From positions 1 to 54,868 of the forward strand of contig DVGT01000063.1 in NCBI GenBank assembly GCA_018712555.1: DNA of 54,868 nucleotides, in the 5' to 3' direction. Made by a program: the position numbers and the translations under genes. Shown one piece after another: positions 23,821-33,616 of this stretch. The DNA is from Faecimorpha stercoravium. Its GTDB lineage: Bacteria > Bacillota > Clostridia > Lachnospirales > Bianqueaceae. The first letter of the stretch is position 1. Each line of letters opens with the position of its first letter. The notes under the pieces were generated by a model. That model saw only the letters and a list, made by a program, of their open reading frames with translations, was not told where the DNA came from and searched no databases.

Positions 23821-25911
23821 TTAACCAAATAATGAGAATGCGACAAATAAGGTAGACATCAGGGAAGATACCAAAGATACTACTGTGATCTGTGTATTGA
23901 TGGAAGGTCCTGCCGTATCTTTGAAAGGATCGCCGACAGTGTCTCCCACGACGGCAGCCTTATGCGCATCGCTGCCCTTTCCGCCCTCATTGCCGGCCTC
24001 TATATACTTCTTGGAATTATCCCATAATCCACCTGCATTGGACATGAAGAGTGCCAGCAGCAAACCGCTGGTGATATTACCCATCAGGAAACCGCCAATC
24101 GCGTGCGGTCCTCCGATAAAGCCGACGATGAGCGTTGCGATAATCGCCATCAGTCCTGCCGGAATTAGCTCGCGCAGTGCGCCGGTCGTTCCAATGTCGA
24201 TGCACTTGTCATATTCCGGCTTCACGCCTGGCTTGCCCTCTCGCAAACCTTTGATCGTATTGAACTGACGATGAATCTCAGCCACCATACGCTGCGCGTT
24301 CTTATCCACGCCCAGAATCAGCATTGCTGAGAAAACGGCAGGTATCGCTGCTCCTACCAACATTCCAAAGAATACGGTGGGGTTCATGATATCAAAGCCC
24401 GTAATCAAGGCCTTTCCCGCTTCTGCCAGCGCAATATTGGCTTCCGACATGAACGCTCCTAATAAAGAAATAACCGTGAGACCCGCAGCACCAATGGAAA
24501 AGCCCTTAGTCACGGCCTTTACCGTATTACCTGCGCTATCCAGCGAATCTGCGATACGGATGGTTTCTTCTCCCAGACCGCCCATCTCTGCCAGTCCTCT
24601 GGCATTATCCACAATGGGGCCATATGCGTCATTTGAAATGATCATTCCGACAATGGAAAGCATACCCACTGCTGCCATCGCAATTCCAAAAATCGCGTAT
24701 CCCTCGCCCATAGGTTCACAGATCTTATAGGAAATCAACGCTGACACCGCAATGCCTACCATGGCTGGCAGCGCAGAAATAAACCCATAAGAAACGCCAG
24801 AAAGCACCGTAAATGCTGAGCCGGACTTGGAAGCTTTGGCCACTTTCTTAACGATGGGCTTGGTATCATCTGTAAAGTAATCCGTCGTGATACCAATGAT
24901 CACACCCACGATCAGACCCACCGCAGAAGCCCCCCAGATTCTCCATGAGAATCCTTCAAAGATAGCTGTCGCAATCGCGGTCAGGACGATGAAAATACCG
25001 GTGGTCACATATGTAGAACTATTGAGCGCATGCGTCGGGTTCCCGTTCTTGCCGATGCGGGCCGTTGCAATACCCAGAATTGAGGCCAACAGACCTAATG
25101 CCGCATAACAGAAAACCATGGAAACATTGGCAAAGTCCCCTGTCAGAGACTGCGCAATGACCAGAGCGGATGCCATAGCCGCCACATTGGAATCAAACAA
25201 GTCTGCACCCATGCCGGCCACATCACCTACGTTATCTCCCACATTATCCGCTATTACCGCCGGATTTCGGGGATCATCCTCTGGGATGCCCAATTCTACT
25301 TTGCCCGTCAAATCCGCAGATACATCTGCTGTCTTCGTAAAAATGCCACCGCCAGCCTTAGCAAACAACGCAAGAGAGCTGGCACCGAAGGAAAATCCAA
25401 GCAGAATGGAAGCATCGCCTACGATCATAAGAACAGCAGCCACACCCAACAGTGAAAAAGCAACAACTGCCAATCCCATAATAGCTCCGCCACGGAAGCC
25501 GATCAAGAAAGCAGCTCGAATCCCGTTCTGCGCTTCCTCAGCTGTACGCCCATTCGCATGGGTTGCAACCATGATTCCAATCTTTCCCGCAATGGCGGAA
25601 AGAATTGTTCCCGCAATATACGATAATGCCATCGCCAGATTCTGCGTAATCTCCCCATTCCAAATCGGAGATGGAAGCAAAATAAAAATAACAATGGCAG
25701 CGATTCCGGCAAAGATCGCCAGAACCTTGTACTCACGACGCATAAAAGTATTCGCGCCCTGCTTAATCAGCGCCGATACTTCTATGATCGTACGATTGCT
25801 CATCTTCTGACGCCGCACCCACAAGTACAGATAAACCGCGAATGCGAACGCAATCACGACTACCAAGAAAGATAAGCCATAAAAGATTGATAATTGTGTA
25901 TCCACTGACAC
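23821..25911 (-). CDS. hppA: Membrane-bound ion-translocating pyrophosphatase, K+-independent type
   Basis: The enzyme couples pyrophosphate hydrolysis to ion pumping. The 696-residue protein is a multi-span membrane protein with the substrate motifs DVSADLTGKVELGIPEDDPR and DNVGDNVGD. Late motifs include ISNDAYGPIVDNARG and GDTVGDPFKDTAGPS. In the diagnostic segment GNTVKAVTKG, Lys and Thr occupy the positions that are Ala in potassium-dependent enzymes, so I predict a K+-independent, proton-pumping form. It is a single gene between a strong promoter and a double terminator. It would let the cell save energy from biosynthetic pyrophosphate. Confidence 0.95.
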   Translation of the reverse strand: MSVDTQLSIFYGLSFLVVVIAFAFAVYLYLWVRRQKMSNRTIIEVSALIKQGANTFMRREYKVLAIFAGIAAIVIFILLPSPIWNGEITQNLAMALSYIAGTILSAIAGKIGIMVATHANGRTAEEAQNGIRAAFLIGFRGGAIMGLAVVAFSLLGVAAVLMIVGDASILLGFSFGASSLALFAKAGGGIFTKTADVSADLTGKVELGIPEDDPRNPAVIADNVGDNVGDVAGMGADLFDSNVAAMASALVIAQSLTGDFANVSMVFCYAALGLLASILGIATARIGKNGNPTHALNSSTYVTTGIFIVLTAIATAIFEGFSWRIWGASAVGLIVGVIIGITTDYFTDDTKPIVKKVAKASKSGSAFTVLSGVSYGFISALPAMVGIAVSALISYKICEPMGEGYAIFGIAMAAVGMLSIVGMIISNDAYGPIVDNARGLAEMGGLGEETIRIADSLDSAGNTVKAVTKGFSIGAAGLTVISLLGAFMSEANIALAEAGKALITGFDIMNPTVFFGMLVGAAIPAVFSAMLILGVDKNAQRMVAEIHRQFNTIKGLREGKPGVKPEYDKCIDIGTTGALRELIPAGLMAIIATLIVGFIGGPHAIGGFLMGNITSGLLLALFMSNAGGLWDNSKKYIEAGNEGGKGSDAHKAAVVGDTVGDPFKDTAGPSINTQITVVSLVSSLMSTLFVAFSLFG

Positions 25912-25971
25912 CCCACCCTTCTAATATACTCTGGTTGTAAGAGGGTAAACGCCGCTTATTCCAGTAATACC

Positions 25972-26000
25972 ACTATAATACACTTTATCCAAGTTGTCAA
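25972..26000 (-). promoter_or_regulatory. Promoter of hppA
   Basis: Consensus TTGACA (25995-26000) and TATAGT (25972-25977) with a 17-base spacer on the minus strand, about 60 bases before the start codon. Confidence 0.8.
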
Positions 26001-26081
26001 GATTTTCTTAAGAAAATCGAAAGAAAATGGCAGATTTTAATAGATATTTTTCTGCATTCGCCTAATTATTATGAAGTCGCA

Positions 26082-26110
26082 TTGAATTCTTGGAGACTCT
26101 ATGATAAGAT
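26082..26110 (+). promoter_or_regulatory. Promoter of the PatB/MalY-like gene
   Basis: TTGAAT (26082-26087) and TAAGAT (26105-26110) with a 17-base spacer, 38 bases before the start codon. Confidence 0.55.
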
Positions 26111-26148
26111 AAGAAGGATTTCATTCTACGAAGAGAGGAGCATGTGAG

Positions 26149-27321
26149 ATGCAATATGATTTTACCACTTGGGTTGACCGCAGCCATAGTGGTTCTGAAA
26201 AATGGAATGATATGCGCCGCATTTGTCCGGATGTACCGGCCGGTATCGTTCCCTTATCGGTAGCGGATATGGAGCTTAAAAATCCCCCACCGATCATCGA
26301 AGGGCTAAAAGAATATCTGGATCAAGTCATTTTAGGATATACAGAGGCGACAGACGACTACTATACCGCTGTACAAAACTGGATGGAAAAACACCATGGA
26401 TTCCGTCCTCCCCGCGATTGGTTTGTGGAAACTCCCGGTGTGGTTCCCGCCATTCAGATGATGATTGGTGCCTTTACCGCCCCTTCGGATTCCGTACTCA
26501 TCACCACGCCTGTTTACTATCCCTTCAAGAGTTCTATCGAGGCCAACCACAGAGGTGTTGTCACCAATGAACTGCTGATTCGCGATGGGCGGTATGAGAT
26601 CGACTTTGAGGACCTAGAGGAGAAGGCGGCGCGTCCAGATGTGACACTGTATATTCTCTGCAGCCCGCATAATCCCGTGGGCAGAGTCTGGAACCGGGAA
26701 GATCTGCTCAAGATTTGTGAGATCTGCCTGCGCCATCATGTTTTTATCATCTCCGACGAGATTCATTTTGATCTCATCATGCCAGGCTTTCAGCACGTAT
26801 CCCTGGGCACGTTCCCAGACAAATACCTGCAAAACTGCGCGATCTGTACCGCACCCAGCAAAACCTTTAACCTGGCAGGATTTCAGACTTCCAATATCTT
26901 CATTCCTAATCCGGATTATCGAGAGAAGGTCACCGGTGCCAGAGGATACTTTGCACTCAATGTGATGGGATATAAAGCCTGCGAATTAGCGTATACCCGA
27001 TGTGAAGACTGGCTTTCCGAGTTACTCCTTCATCTGGACGGAAATAGAAAAATGGTAGAGGACTTTCTGGCTGCGCATCTCCCCATGATCCACGCATTTC
27101 CGCTAGAGGGTACTTATCTGCAGTGGCTGGATTTCCGAGCTCTCGGAATGGATCATGAAGCGTTGGAGGATTTCATGCATCATAAGGCCTATTGGTTCTG
27201 TGATGAAGGATACATCTTCGGTGAAGGCGGCCGCGGCTTTGAACGGCTGAATCTGGCCTGTCCGCGTCAGGTGCTGGAAGATGCACTTCTTCGTCTCGAA
27301 AAAGCCATTCAAACCAGATAA
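26149..27321 (+). CDS. PLP-dependent C-S lyase / aminotransferase (MalY/PatB family)
   Basis: MalY/PatB proteins are fold-type I pyridoxal-phosphate enzymes. Most act as cystathionine beta-lyases or cysteine-S-conjugate lyases that release a thiol, ammonia and pyruvate. The 390-residue protein shows PLSVADMEL near 35-43, CSPHNPVGRVW (171-181), SDEIHFDL (202-209) and the PLP-binding Lys238 in APSKTFNLAG. The C-terminal GEGGRGFERLNLACPR is typical. It is monocistronic, with its own promoter and a strong terminator. Cystathionine beta-lyase activity is the best guess but relatives vary. Confidence 0.9.
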   Translation: MQYDFTTWVDRSHSGSEKWNDMRRICPDVPAGIVPLSVADMELKNPPPIIEGLKEYLDQVILGYTEATDDYYTAVQNWMEKHHGFRPPRDWFVETPGVVPAIQMMIGAFTAPSDSVLITTPVYYPFKSSIEANHRGVVTNELLIRDGRYEIDFEDLEEKAARPDVTLYILCSPHNPVGRVWNREDLLKICEICLRHHVFIISDEIHFDLIMPGFQHVSLGTFPDKYLQNCAICTAPSKTFNLAGFQTSNIFIPNPDYREKVTGARGYFALNVMGYKACELAYTRCEDWLSELLLHLDGNRKMVEDFLAAHLPMIHAFPLEGTYLQWLDFRALGMDHEALEDFMHHKAYWFCDEGYIFGEGGRGFERLNLACPRQVLEDALLRLEKAIQTR

Positions 27322-27368
27322 AAAAGAACGTCCCCGAAGCCCAAACGGCCTCAGGGACGTTCTTTTTT
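27320..27368. terminator. Bidirectional terminator between the C-S lyase gene and gap
   Basis: A 15-bp perfect outer stem (27320-27334 with 27354-27368) bounded by A6 and T6 serves both convergent genes. Confidence 0.9.
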
Positions 27369-27394
27369 CTTTAAGAAGGTTTGTATTCAAAAGA

Positions 27395-28408
27395 TTACTT
27401 ATGGTCTACAGAATACATATGCTTGATCAGCATCAGCACCTTATTAGAATAACCCCACTCGTTGTCATACCAGGCAACCAGCTTAACGAATGTATCCGTC
27501 AGTGCGATACCAGCAGTCGCATCAAAGATGGAAGTTCTGTCGTCGGTCAGGAAGTCAGAAGAAACAACAGCATCCTCGGTGTAACCCATGATACCCTTCA
27601 TCGGGCCTTCACAAGCAGCCTTCACCGCATTGCAGATCTCTTCATACGTAGCGGGCTTCTCCAGATTCACGGTCAAGTCAACAACAGATACATCCAGTGT
27701 GGGTACACGGAAGCTCATACCTGTCAGCTTGCCATTCAGCTCCGGAATGACCTTACCTACAGCCTTAGCAGCACCGGTAGAAGAAGGAATGATGTTGCCG
27801 GATGCAGCACGTCCACCTCTCCAGTCCTTCTTAGAAGGTCCGTCAACAGTCTTCTGGGTTGCAGTGGTAGAATGAACAGTCGTCATCAGACCATCCTTAA
27901 TACCGAAGTTATCGTTGATAACCTTTGCCAGAGGGGCCAGACAGTTCGTGGTACAAGAAGCATTAGATACGATATCCATATCCGTCGTATACTTATCCTG
28001 GTTTACACCCATAACGAACATGGGAGCATCCTTAGAAGGAGCAGAAATAACAACCTTCTTCGCACCGCCCTTGAAATGAGCCTTTGCCTTGTCCATCACA
28101 GTGAATACACCTGTGGACTCTACAACGTACTCAGCACCGCACTCACCCCACGGAATCTCCTCAGGATTCATGCAAGCGTATACTGCGATCTCCTGGCCAT
28201 TTACAACCAGCTTGCCGTCCTTAGCGCAGATCTCGCCATCGAACTTTCCATGCATTGTATCGTACTTAACCATGTATACCATGTAGTCCAGATCGATGAA
28301 AGGATCATTGATACCTACGATCTGATAGGTCTCCGGCTGAGCCACTGCTGCACGGAACACCAGGCGGCCGATACGACCAAAACCATTAATTCCAACTTGA
28401 ATTGCCAT
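27395..28408 (-). CDS. gap: Glyceraldehyde-3-phosphate dehydrogenase (type I)
   Basis: The glycolytic enzyme oxidises glyceraldehyde-3-phosphate with NAD and phosphate. The 337-residue protein has INGFGRIGR at the N-terminus, the catalytic Cys152 in NASCTTNC and His179 in TTVHSTTATQ. Asp35 in INDPF is the residue that favours NAD over NADP. The INDPFIDLDYMVYMVKYD segment resembles the GapA/eukaryotic-like branch more than typical Bacillus GapA, a possible transfer. AGGAGGT before the ATG is a very strong ribosome site, as expected for an abundant enzyme. It is a single-gene unit. Confidence 0.97.
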   Translation of the reverse strand: MAIQVGINGFGRIGRLVFRAAVAQPETYQIVGINDPFIDLDYMVYMVKYDTMHGKFDGEICAKDGKLVVNGQEIAVYACMNPEEIPWGECGAEYVVESTGVFTVMDKAKAHFKGGAKKVVISAPSKDAPMFVMGVNQDKYTTDMDIVSNASCTTNCLAPLAKVINDNFGIKDGLMTTVHSTTATQKTVDGPSKKDWRGGRAASGNIIPSSTGAAKAVGKVIPELNGKLTGMSFRVPTLDVSVVDLTVNLEKPATYEEICNAVKAACEGPMKGIMGYTEDAVVSSDFLTDDRTSIFDATAGIALTDTFVKLVAWYDNEWGYSNKVLMLIKHMYSVDHK

Positions 28409-28444
28409 AATGGATTACCTCCTAAAAATTTCGTATACATCTAT

Positions 28445-28473
28445 ATTCTATACCAATTTCTCGGAGAATACAA
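28445..28473 (-). promoter_or_regulatory. Promoter of gap
   Basis: TTGTAT (28468-28473) and TAGAAT (28445-28450) with a 17-base spacer on the minus strand, 36 bases before the start. Confidence 0.55.
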
Positions 28474-28523
28474 GAGGCGATGTTAAAAATATAGCAAAAA
28501 ATTGGCGAAAGCCCGGTAAAGTC

Positions 28524-31043
28524 TCATCCTTTCCAGTGCAGAAATTTGTCAACGGGAACCTGTAATGGCTCCGATGGCAGATATTTTCCCACCAGCTCCA
28601 ACGAAGTGATCACATTCAGGCACCATTGTGCGCAGGTATTCGTTGAGATTCCGGGTTTTTCCTGAATGATTCCTGTCACATATTCCACTTCTCGCTGCGG
28701 CTCCGGTGTTTTATAAAGTTCCGTAAACAGGCAGTCCCAAACCTCTCTTCCCAGTCTTTCATCTTCCAATGCATGCGCTGCATAGGCGACCATGGCGGAG
28801 GCGCACATGGGCAGCCCCCATCCCTTCCCCGCCACCTGGGAATTTGAGTATCTCTCTTTTTCTTCCGGCGAAAGAAAATAAAATGCGCCGTACTGTACCA
28901 GCATATCGTGCCACAATGGATCCTCCAGCATATCTTCCAGTTCAAAATACACTTGGGGCTCTCCCATACAAAGCGCCAAATGGGATCCGCCTGTACTTTG
29001 TTCCCCAATATAATACATCCGTCCCGTATCCGGATCATACCCGAAATCCGTTCCCGACAGGAACCTATAGGGCGCTGCCGCGATGCCTTCTATGCCCCGG
29101 CGCATTTTATCCCGATAAAACGTATCCTGAAAACGTTCCCACCGGGTCATCCAGTTTCCACAATAAGATGACCAATCCGGTCCGGTTCTGGCATGCGTAG
29201 AATAGGGTTCGCTGCCATCCAGATGATAGTAATTTCGCAGCGGATCCGCATGCTTTGTCGTCAGATCCGCGTCTTTCACCTCGTCCATGATATCTCCTAC
29301 ACGCTCATCGCCTGTAAGATAATAGTAAAAACGATGATGCGGCGCCATGGAAATTCGCGCCTCTTTCGCAGAACCGCCCCAGTGTTTTACGTTATGTCTC
29401 GATCCCAATCCGGCAAAGGGCCCGATATGATGGATATCCACTTCACTGGTATGGCGGCACATCGCCTCTGCCATCGTGAAAACATCCTCCCGGCCCGTTC
29501 GCAGAAACATATACCAGAGCCAGAGCGTTGGAACTAACTCTGTGTTCTGCCACGCCCATCCTCCCATGTCATAGCGCCAACTGTGCCGCTCCATATCATA
29601 GGTATGCATAAAATCCCCATAATTCCACAGGCCATACCATTTTCTCTGCTCCACCTCGCGCTGATAAAAGGAAAACGTATCCGCAAGCACTTGTTCCAGA
29701 TACCGCTTCGCCGGTGTATCATAGGCCGGCAGCGACCAGGTGCCAAAGGCTCGCACTTCATGATAATACGCAGGATCTGCCACTAAAAGGGCGGGCTTCT
29801 GTATTCGCAGTCTGGCCTCCTCCAATTCCTCATCCGTCGGCGTTCCCTGTCCCCAGAGTGTAATCCCAATCTCATTGGTCATGCCGATTCCAGACGGACG
29901 GCTGCGGCTGGTATCCCCCTGCCCATAGTATCCCTGACTGCAAGGTCTATGCGTATACGGACGAAGATCCATGGGCCTGCCCTCGGGCGGCCAGATCCAA
30001 ACCCGAAGCACGGCTTCTTCTCCCAGCATTCCTTCTGTCTCCAGTATCGACGGATACTTCTGCCAGAAATCCTTAAGCCCCACACCCAGCCCTGCGGCAT
30101 ACAGATATCCGCCGCTGCGTCTGCCTTCCGGTCCATCCACAAAAGAACAATCCTTCTCTCCCGTTCCTTTCTGTATACGGTAATGTTCAGAAGAATCCTG
30201 CACAATCTTCCAGGAATCCCACCATGTCATGTTATTCATGGCTTGAAACGCTTCCGGATGCTGGTCCGGATTGAGAGAAAGCATTTCTCCCGCAATCTGC
30301 GCGCTGTACCATTCTCTGGGCAGACGCGGCCTCCAGCTATTCAGCAAGACACAGCTTTCTTTCAGATACCCCGTATCTCCCGCGATACGTACATGCCGAT
30401 TATAGATAGGTCCTTGGATCGGTGTGCGAAACTCGATTCCCAGCGCATCCACCTGTTGTGTGAAAGGATCCAGATCATGGAGCCAGGTATGGACCAGCCG
30501 AATCTGAGGATCCCCCTGATATACATAGTATCGTAAAATAAACGGCAATACTCGCTGTCCATTCGGCCCCAGATGTGCTCCCGTGATCTTAATCACCATC
30601 CGGACCGCACCCATATCTTCTATCTCGATGGACTCCTGATAGCCCACATATTCCTCTCCTGAAATACGAGCTATAAGACGGCCACCCCTCGTTTCTCTTC
30701 CATACCGAATGCGCGGCACCCCTGTTTTTTCAGAGAAATCGAGCTTCATCTCCCCAAATCGAATCTTGTCATCCCGGCACTCTCTTGGCATGACACGTTC
30801 CATCCCTGCTTCTTTTAGAAAAAACATCTCTCCGCTGGCGATCGCCGAATGCAGCGTCCACTTGACCGAACCATCTGGCCAGTAAGCCCGGCATCGCGTC
30901 TGCACCACAAAATGCCCGCCGTTTTCATTTTTCAGTGTAAATGCTGTTCCCGGCTTGACCACTCCTTTGGGCCAGGGCATGCCCCAGCTGACTGCTCCTT
31001 TATGTGTACGACCGGCAAGCCATCGAAGCGCGATTGGTTTCAT
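28524..31043 (-). CDS. PL26/YetA-like protein, probable exo-rhamnogalacturonan lyase
   Basis: The 839-residue protein resembles the PcRGLX/YetA group: an N-terminal RIFT-type barrel (residues about 1-90), a central beta-rich domain, and a C-terminal alpha/alpha barrel from about 440. That last part is rich in Trp, Tyr and His (YGLWNYGDFMHTYD, MGGWAWQNTE, HHIGPFAGLGSRHNVKHWGG). The characterised fungal member is an exo-acting rhamnogalacturonan lyase of family PL26. Bacillus YetA sits beside lplABC, as here. The ATG at 31043 follows a GGGGGG ribosome site; an earlier ATG at 31064 lacks one. There is no signal peptide, so it should act on imported oligosaccharides. Lyase activity is inferred from the family. 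Confidence 0.75.
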   Translation of the reverse strand: MKPIALRWLAGRTHKGAVSWGMPWPKGVVKPGTAFTLKNENGGHFVVQTRCRAYWPDGSVKWTLHSAIASGEMFFLKEAGMERVMPRECRDDKIRFGEMKLDFSEKTGVPRIRYGRETRGGRLIARISGEEYVGYQESIEIEDMGAVRMVIKITGAHLGPNGQRVLPFILRYYVYQGDPQIRLVHTWLHDLDPFTQQVDALGIEFRTPIQGPIYNRHVRIAGDTGYLKESCVLLNSWRPRLPREWYSAQIAGEMLSLNPDQHPEAFQAMNNMTWWDSWKIVQDSSEHYRIQKGTGEKDCSFVDGPEGRRSGGYLYAAGLGVGLKDFWQKYPSILETEGMLGEEAVLRVWIWPPEGRPMDLRPYTHRPCSQGYYGQGDTSRSRPSGIGMTNEIGITLWGQGTPTDEELEEARLRIQKPALLVADPAYYHEVRAFGTWSLPAYDTPAKRYLEQVLADTFSFYQREVEQRKWYGLWNYGDFMHTYDMERHSWRYDMGGWAWQNTELVPTLWLWYMFLRTGREDVFTMAEAMCRHTSEVDIHHIGPFAGLGSRHNVKHWGGSAKEARISMAPHHRFYYYLTGDERVGDIMDEVKDADLTTKHADPLRNYYHLDGSEPYSTHARTGPDWSSYCGNWMTRWERFQDTFYRDKMRRGIEGIAAAPYRFLSGTDFGYDPDTGRMYYIGEQSTGGSHLALCMGEPQVYFELEDMLEDPLWHDMLVQYGAFYFLSPEEKERYSNSQVAGKGWGLPMCASAMVAYAAHALEDERLGREVWDCLFTELYKTPEPQREVEYVTGIIQEKPGISTNTCAQWCLNVITSLELVGKYLPSEPLQVPVDKFLHWKG

Positions 31044-31065
31044 ATCGTTCCCCCCTGTTTTCATA

Positions 31066-31093
31066 GAAAAAGGAAGGGCGTTTCAGCCCTTCC
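31066..31093 (-). terminator. Internal terminator between the binding-protein gene and the YetA-like gene
   Basis: An 8-bp GC-rich stem (GGAAGGGC/GCCCTTCC, loop of six) is followed by TTTTTC on the minus strand. Placed inside the operon, it probably lowers expression of the enzyme relative to the abundant binding protein. Confidence 0.75.
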
Positions 31094-31106
31094 CTAAAAA
31101 TTTGTA

Positions 31107-32678
31107 TCAGGCTGCACTATTGGCAGCATTTACTTCTTCAATCACACTATCGCCACCCATAGTTCTCCAATTAGCGATAGCCGCTTCCCATCCAGCCTCG
31201 TCAATAGAACCTACAATATACTGAATCCGGGCGTCCGATATAATCTGATCCAACTGACTGCCGTTAGAATTATAAGTGTCAGATGCTAAAAGCAGTACCT
31301 TTGCAGGATTTGCCAAAATGTAGTTTGCATTTTCTTCCTGCGTCGCAGCCACTTGTTCTGCTACAGAATTGCTAGGTGTAACATTATAACCATTATCCAA
31401 AACATCCATCATAATCTGATTAAAACCATCATGATCTCCCAAAGAAGGATTTCCTTCAATCTTTGTAATGGTTTCACCATCCGCATTCAGTGTATAATCC
31501 ACACCCTCGATACCATTTTCCAGCAAATCTTCTGCGGTTTTATCGTTGCAACGATCCAGGAAAGTCAAGCAGCGATCCAGATTCTCTTCGTCTGTCACTA
31601 CGCCTGTAAAAATAGAAAGCATACCCGCATGACCATCCGTCGGAGCCACCACCTTACCGGCAGGCGTCTCAAACTGCGCCGTAACGGTCATTGTCGCATC
31701 AATTCCCTCATCTGCAAAATAGGTATACCAGGAATTTGCCTCGTCACAGTTACTGATATAGATACCCGTCTGTTGTGCCTTGAAGCCATCCTTCGTTCCA
31801 TTATTTTCAAGAACCGGGAAATCCTCGTTCAGGATTCCTTCATCATAAAGATCCTTCAGATAATTCATGCCATCCATGTACTCATCAAACAGGAATGCGG
31901 GCTGCAGCTGCCCATCTTTCTCGCCCCAGCCATTCGGCGCGCCAAACCACATGCAGACTGTATCAAAACCGGTAGAAGCCTTGGTGCTCATCAGCCCCCA
32001 GGTATCGTCCTGGCCGTCTCCATCCGGATCCTCAAAGGTAAAGGCACGCAGAATCTCGGTGAACTCATCCAGATTCGTAGCCGGCTCCAGACCCACAGCA
32101 TCCAGCCAGTCCTGACGATATACAATACCGTTACGCATCAAAGTACGTGTTCTGGGAATTCCATAGGTCTTGCCATCGATCGCCGTGTTCTGCAATACCG
32201 TCTCATTGATCTGAGACAGATTGGTATAGTTTGCCAGATAATCGGTCAGATCCCAGAAGGCGCCAGCCCGACAGTTCTGGATGACACTGGAAGATAAGGA
32301 CTTGAGCAATGTGATCTCCGGCAATGTACCGCCAGCCATCATAGAATTGATCTTGTCGTTGTAATCCGCATCAAGCACCCAAGTAAACTCAATGTCATAA
32401 TTGGTATACTCTTCCAACGCAAGCACGCGCTGATTGTCATCATCTACCGGTGTCCCAGTAAAGGTAATGCTCATGATGCTGACGTTCTGTCGAGGCTCTG
32501 CCTCCACACTGTCTTCTCCGGCAGATTCCGCTGAATCCGCACTACTGTCTGCCGCCGCACTCTGCTCCTGTGCCGCAGAACTCTCCTGGCTGCTGTTTCC
32601 TGAATCCTGACACCCTGCAAATGCCGAGAACACAAGAAGCATAGCCATGATCAAAGCAAGTAAACTTCTTCGTTTCAT
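31107..32678 (-). CDS. ABC transporter sugar-binding lipoprotein (LplA/YtcQ type)
   Basis: The 523-residue protein has a lipoprotein signal with Cys23 in the lipobox (FAGC) and a Ser/Ala/Glu-rich tether to about residue 65. An extracellular solute-binding domain of family 1 follows, with ALEEYTNYDIEFTWV, FWDLTDYLANY and GIPRTRTLMRNGIVYRQDWL. These LplA/YtcQ proteins bind oligosaccharides such as pectin fragments outside the membrane. TATAAGGAGG precedes the ATG. It follows its two permease genes and precedes the YetA-like gene, giving the same gene set as Bacillus lplABC-yetA. Confidence 0.92.
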   Translation of the reverse strand: MKRRSLLALIMAMLLVFSAFAGCQDSGNSSQESSAAQEQSAAADSSADSAESAGEDSVEAEPRQNVSIMSITFTGTPVDDDNQRVLALEEYTNYDIEFTWVLDADYNDKINSMMAGGTLPEITLLKSLSSSVIQNCRAGAFWDLTDYLANYTNLSQINETVLQNTAIDGKTYGIPRTRTLMRNGIVYRQDWLDAVGLEPATNLDEFTEILRAFTFEDPDGDGQDDTWGLMSTKASTGFDTVCMWFGAPNGWGEKDGQLQPAFLFDEYMDGMNYLKDLYDEGILNEDFPVLENNGTKDGFKAQQTGIYISNCDEANSWYTYFADEGIDATMTVTAQFETPAGKVVAPTDGHAGMLSIFTGVVTDEENLDRCLTFLDRCNDKTAEDLLENGIEGVDYTLNADGETITKIEGNPSLGDHDGFNQIMMDVLDNGYNVTPSNSVAEQVAATQEENANYILANPAKVLLLASDTYNSNGSQLDQIISDARIQYIVGSIDEAGWEAAIANWRTMGGDSVIEEVNAANSAA

Positions 32679-32710
32679 ACTTTTTCCTCCTTATATTTGG
32701 ATTGCAAGAC

Positions 32711-33601
32711 TTATCCCTTAATGGCGCCTACCATGACACCCTTCGTAAAGTGCTTCTGCAGGAAAGGATATACGCACAGGATCGGAAGGGTACCAAACAC
32801 GATAACTGCCATCTGTACGCTCTCTGAGGGCGGTCTTGCAACCGTTTCATCGAACTCGCTGCCATCAATCGCACCATTGGCCAACATGATGATCTGCCGC
32901 AGCATGATCTGCAAAGTCCATTTATCCATGTCGTTGATATACAGCAGAGCCGACGTATAACTATTCCAGAAGCCAACGGCATAAAACAGGGCGAAGGTCG
33001 CCAGCATCGGTTTGGACAGCGGTAAAACGATCTGCCATAGGACGCGCATATCTCCCGCCCCATCGATCTTGGCCGCCTCTTCCAGTTCCGCCGGAATCCC
33101 CTGGAAAAAGTTCTTAATAATGATCAGATTCCAAGTACTGATCGCTCCTGGAAGCATCAAAGACCAGAGACTGTCAATCAAGCCTAAACCTTTAATAACC
33201 AGGAAGGTGGGAATCATACCTCCGCCGAACACCAATGTGAAGGTGATCAGGCTAAGGATGACATTTCTGCCCATGATCCTCTGCTTTGCCAGAGGATAGG
33301 CCAGTGTGATATTAAAAAACAACGCGATGATCGTTCCTACAATCGTGATATACACCGTATTCACAAACGCACGCGGCAGCGTGGCCGAAGAGAAGATGTA
33401 CTTATAGGACTCGAACTGAAACTCGCTCGGAATGATAAAAAACGGTTTCTCCAGAATCTCTTTTTCTGTTGCGAAGGAACAGGCCAACACATAGATAAAG
33501 GGCAATATGGTCACTGCGGCCACCGCAGCCAGAAAAATCACATTAAACACGTCGAAAATCCTGGAAAAAATGGTATCATTTCTTCTTGCTGATATAGCCA
33601 T
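32711..33601 (-). CDS. ABC sugar permease (LplC/YtcP type)
   Basis: A 296-residue inner-membrane permease with six hydrophobic segments and the EAA loop EEAAKIDGAGDMRVLWQIVL (residues about 190-209), which contacts the ATPase. The C-terminus GAIKG is typical of the YtcP/LplC group. No ATPase gene lies nearby, so a shared MsmX-type ATPase elsewhere must drive transport. It is 15 bases downstream of its partner permease. Confidence 0.93.
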   Translation of the reverse strand: MAISARRNDTIFSRIFDVFNVIFLAAVAAVTILPFIYVLACSFATEKEILEKPFFIIPSEFQFESYKYIFSSATLPRAFVNTVYITIVGTIIALFFNITLAYPLAKQRIMGRNVILSLITFTLVFGGGMIPTFLVIKGLGLIDSLWSLMLPGAISTWNLIIIKNFFQGIPAELEEAAKIDGAGDMRVLWQIVLPLSKPMLATFALFYAVGFWNSYTSALLYINDMDKWTLQIMLRQIIMLANGAIDGSEFDETVARPPSESVQMAVIVFGTLPILCVYPFLQKHFTKGVMVGAIKG

Positions 33602-33616
33602 GATTTTGCCCCCTTT

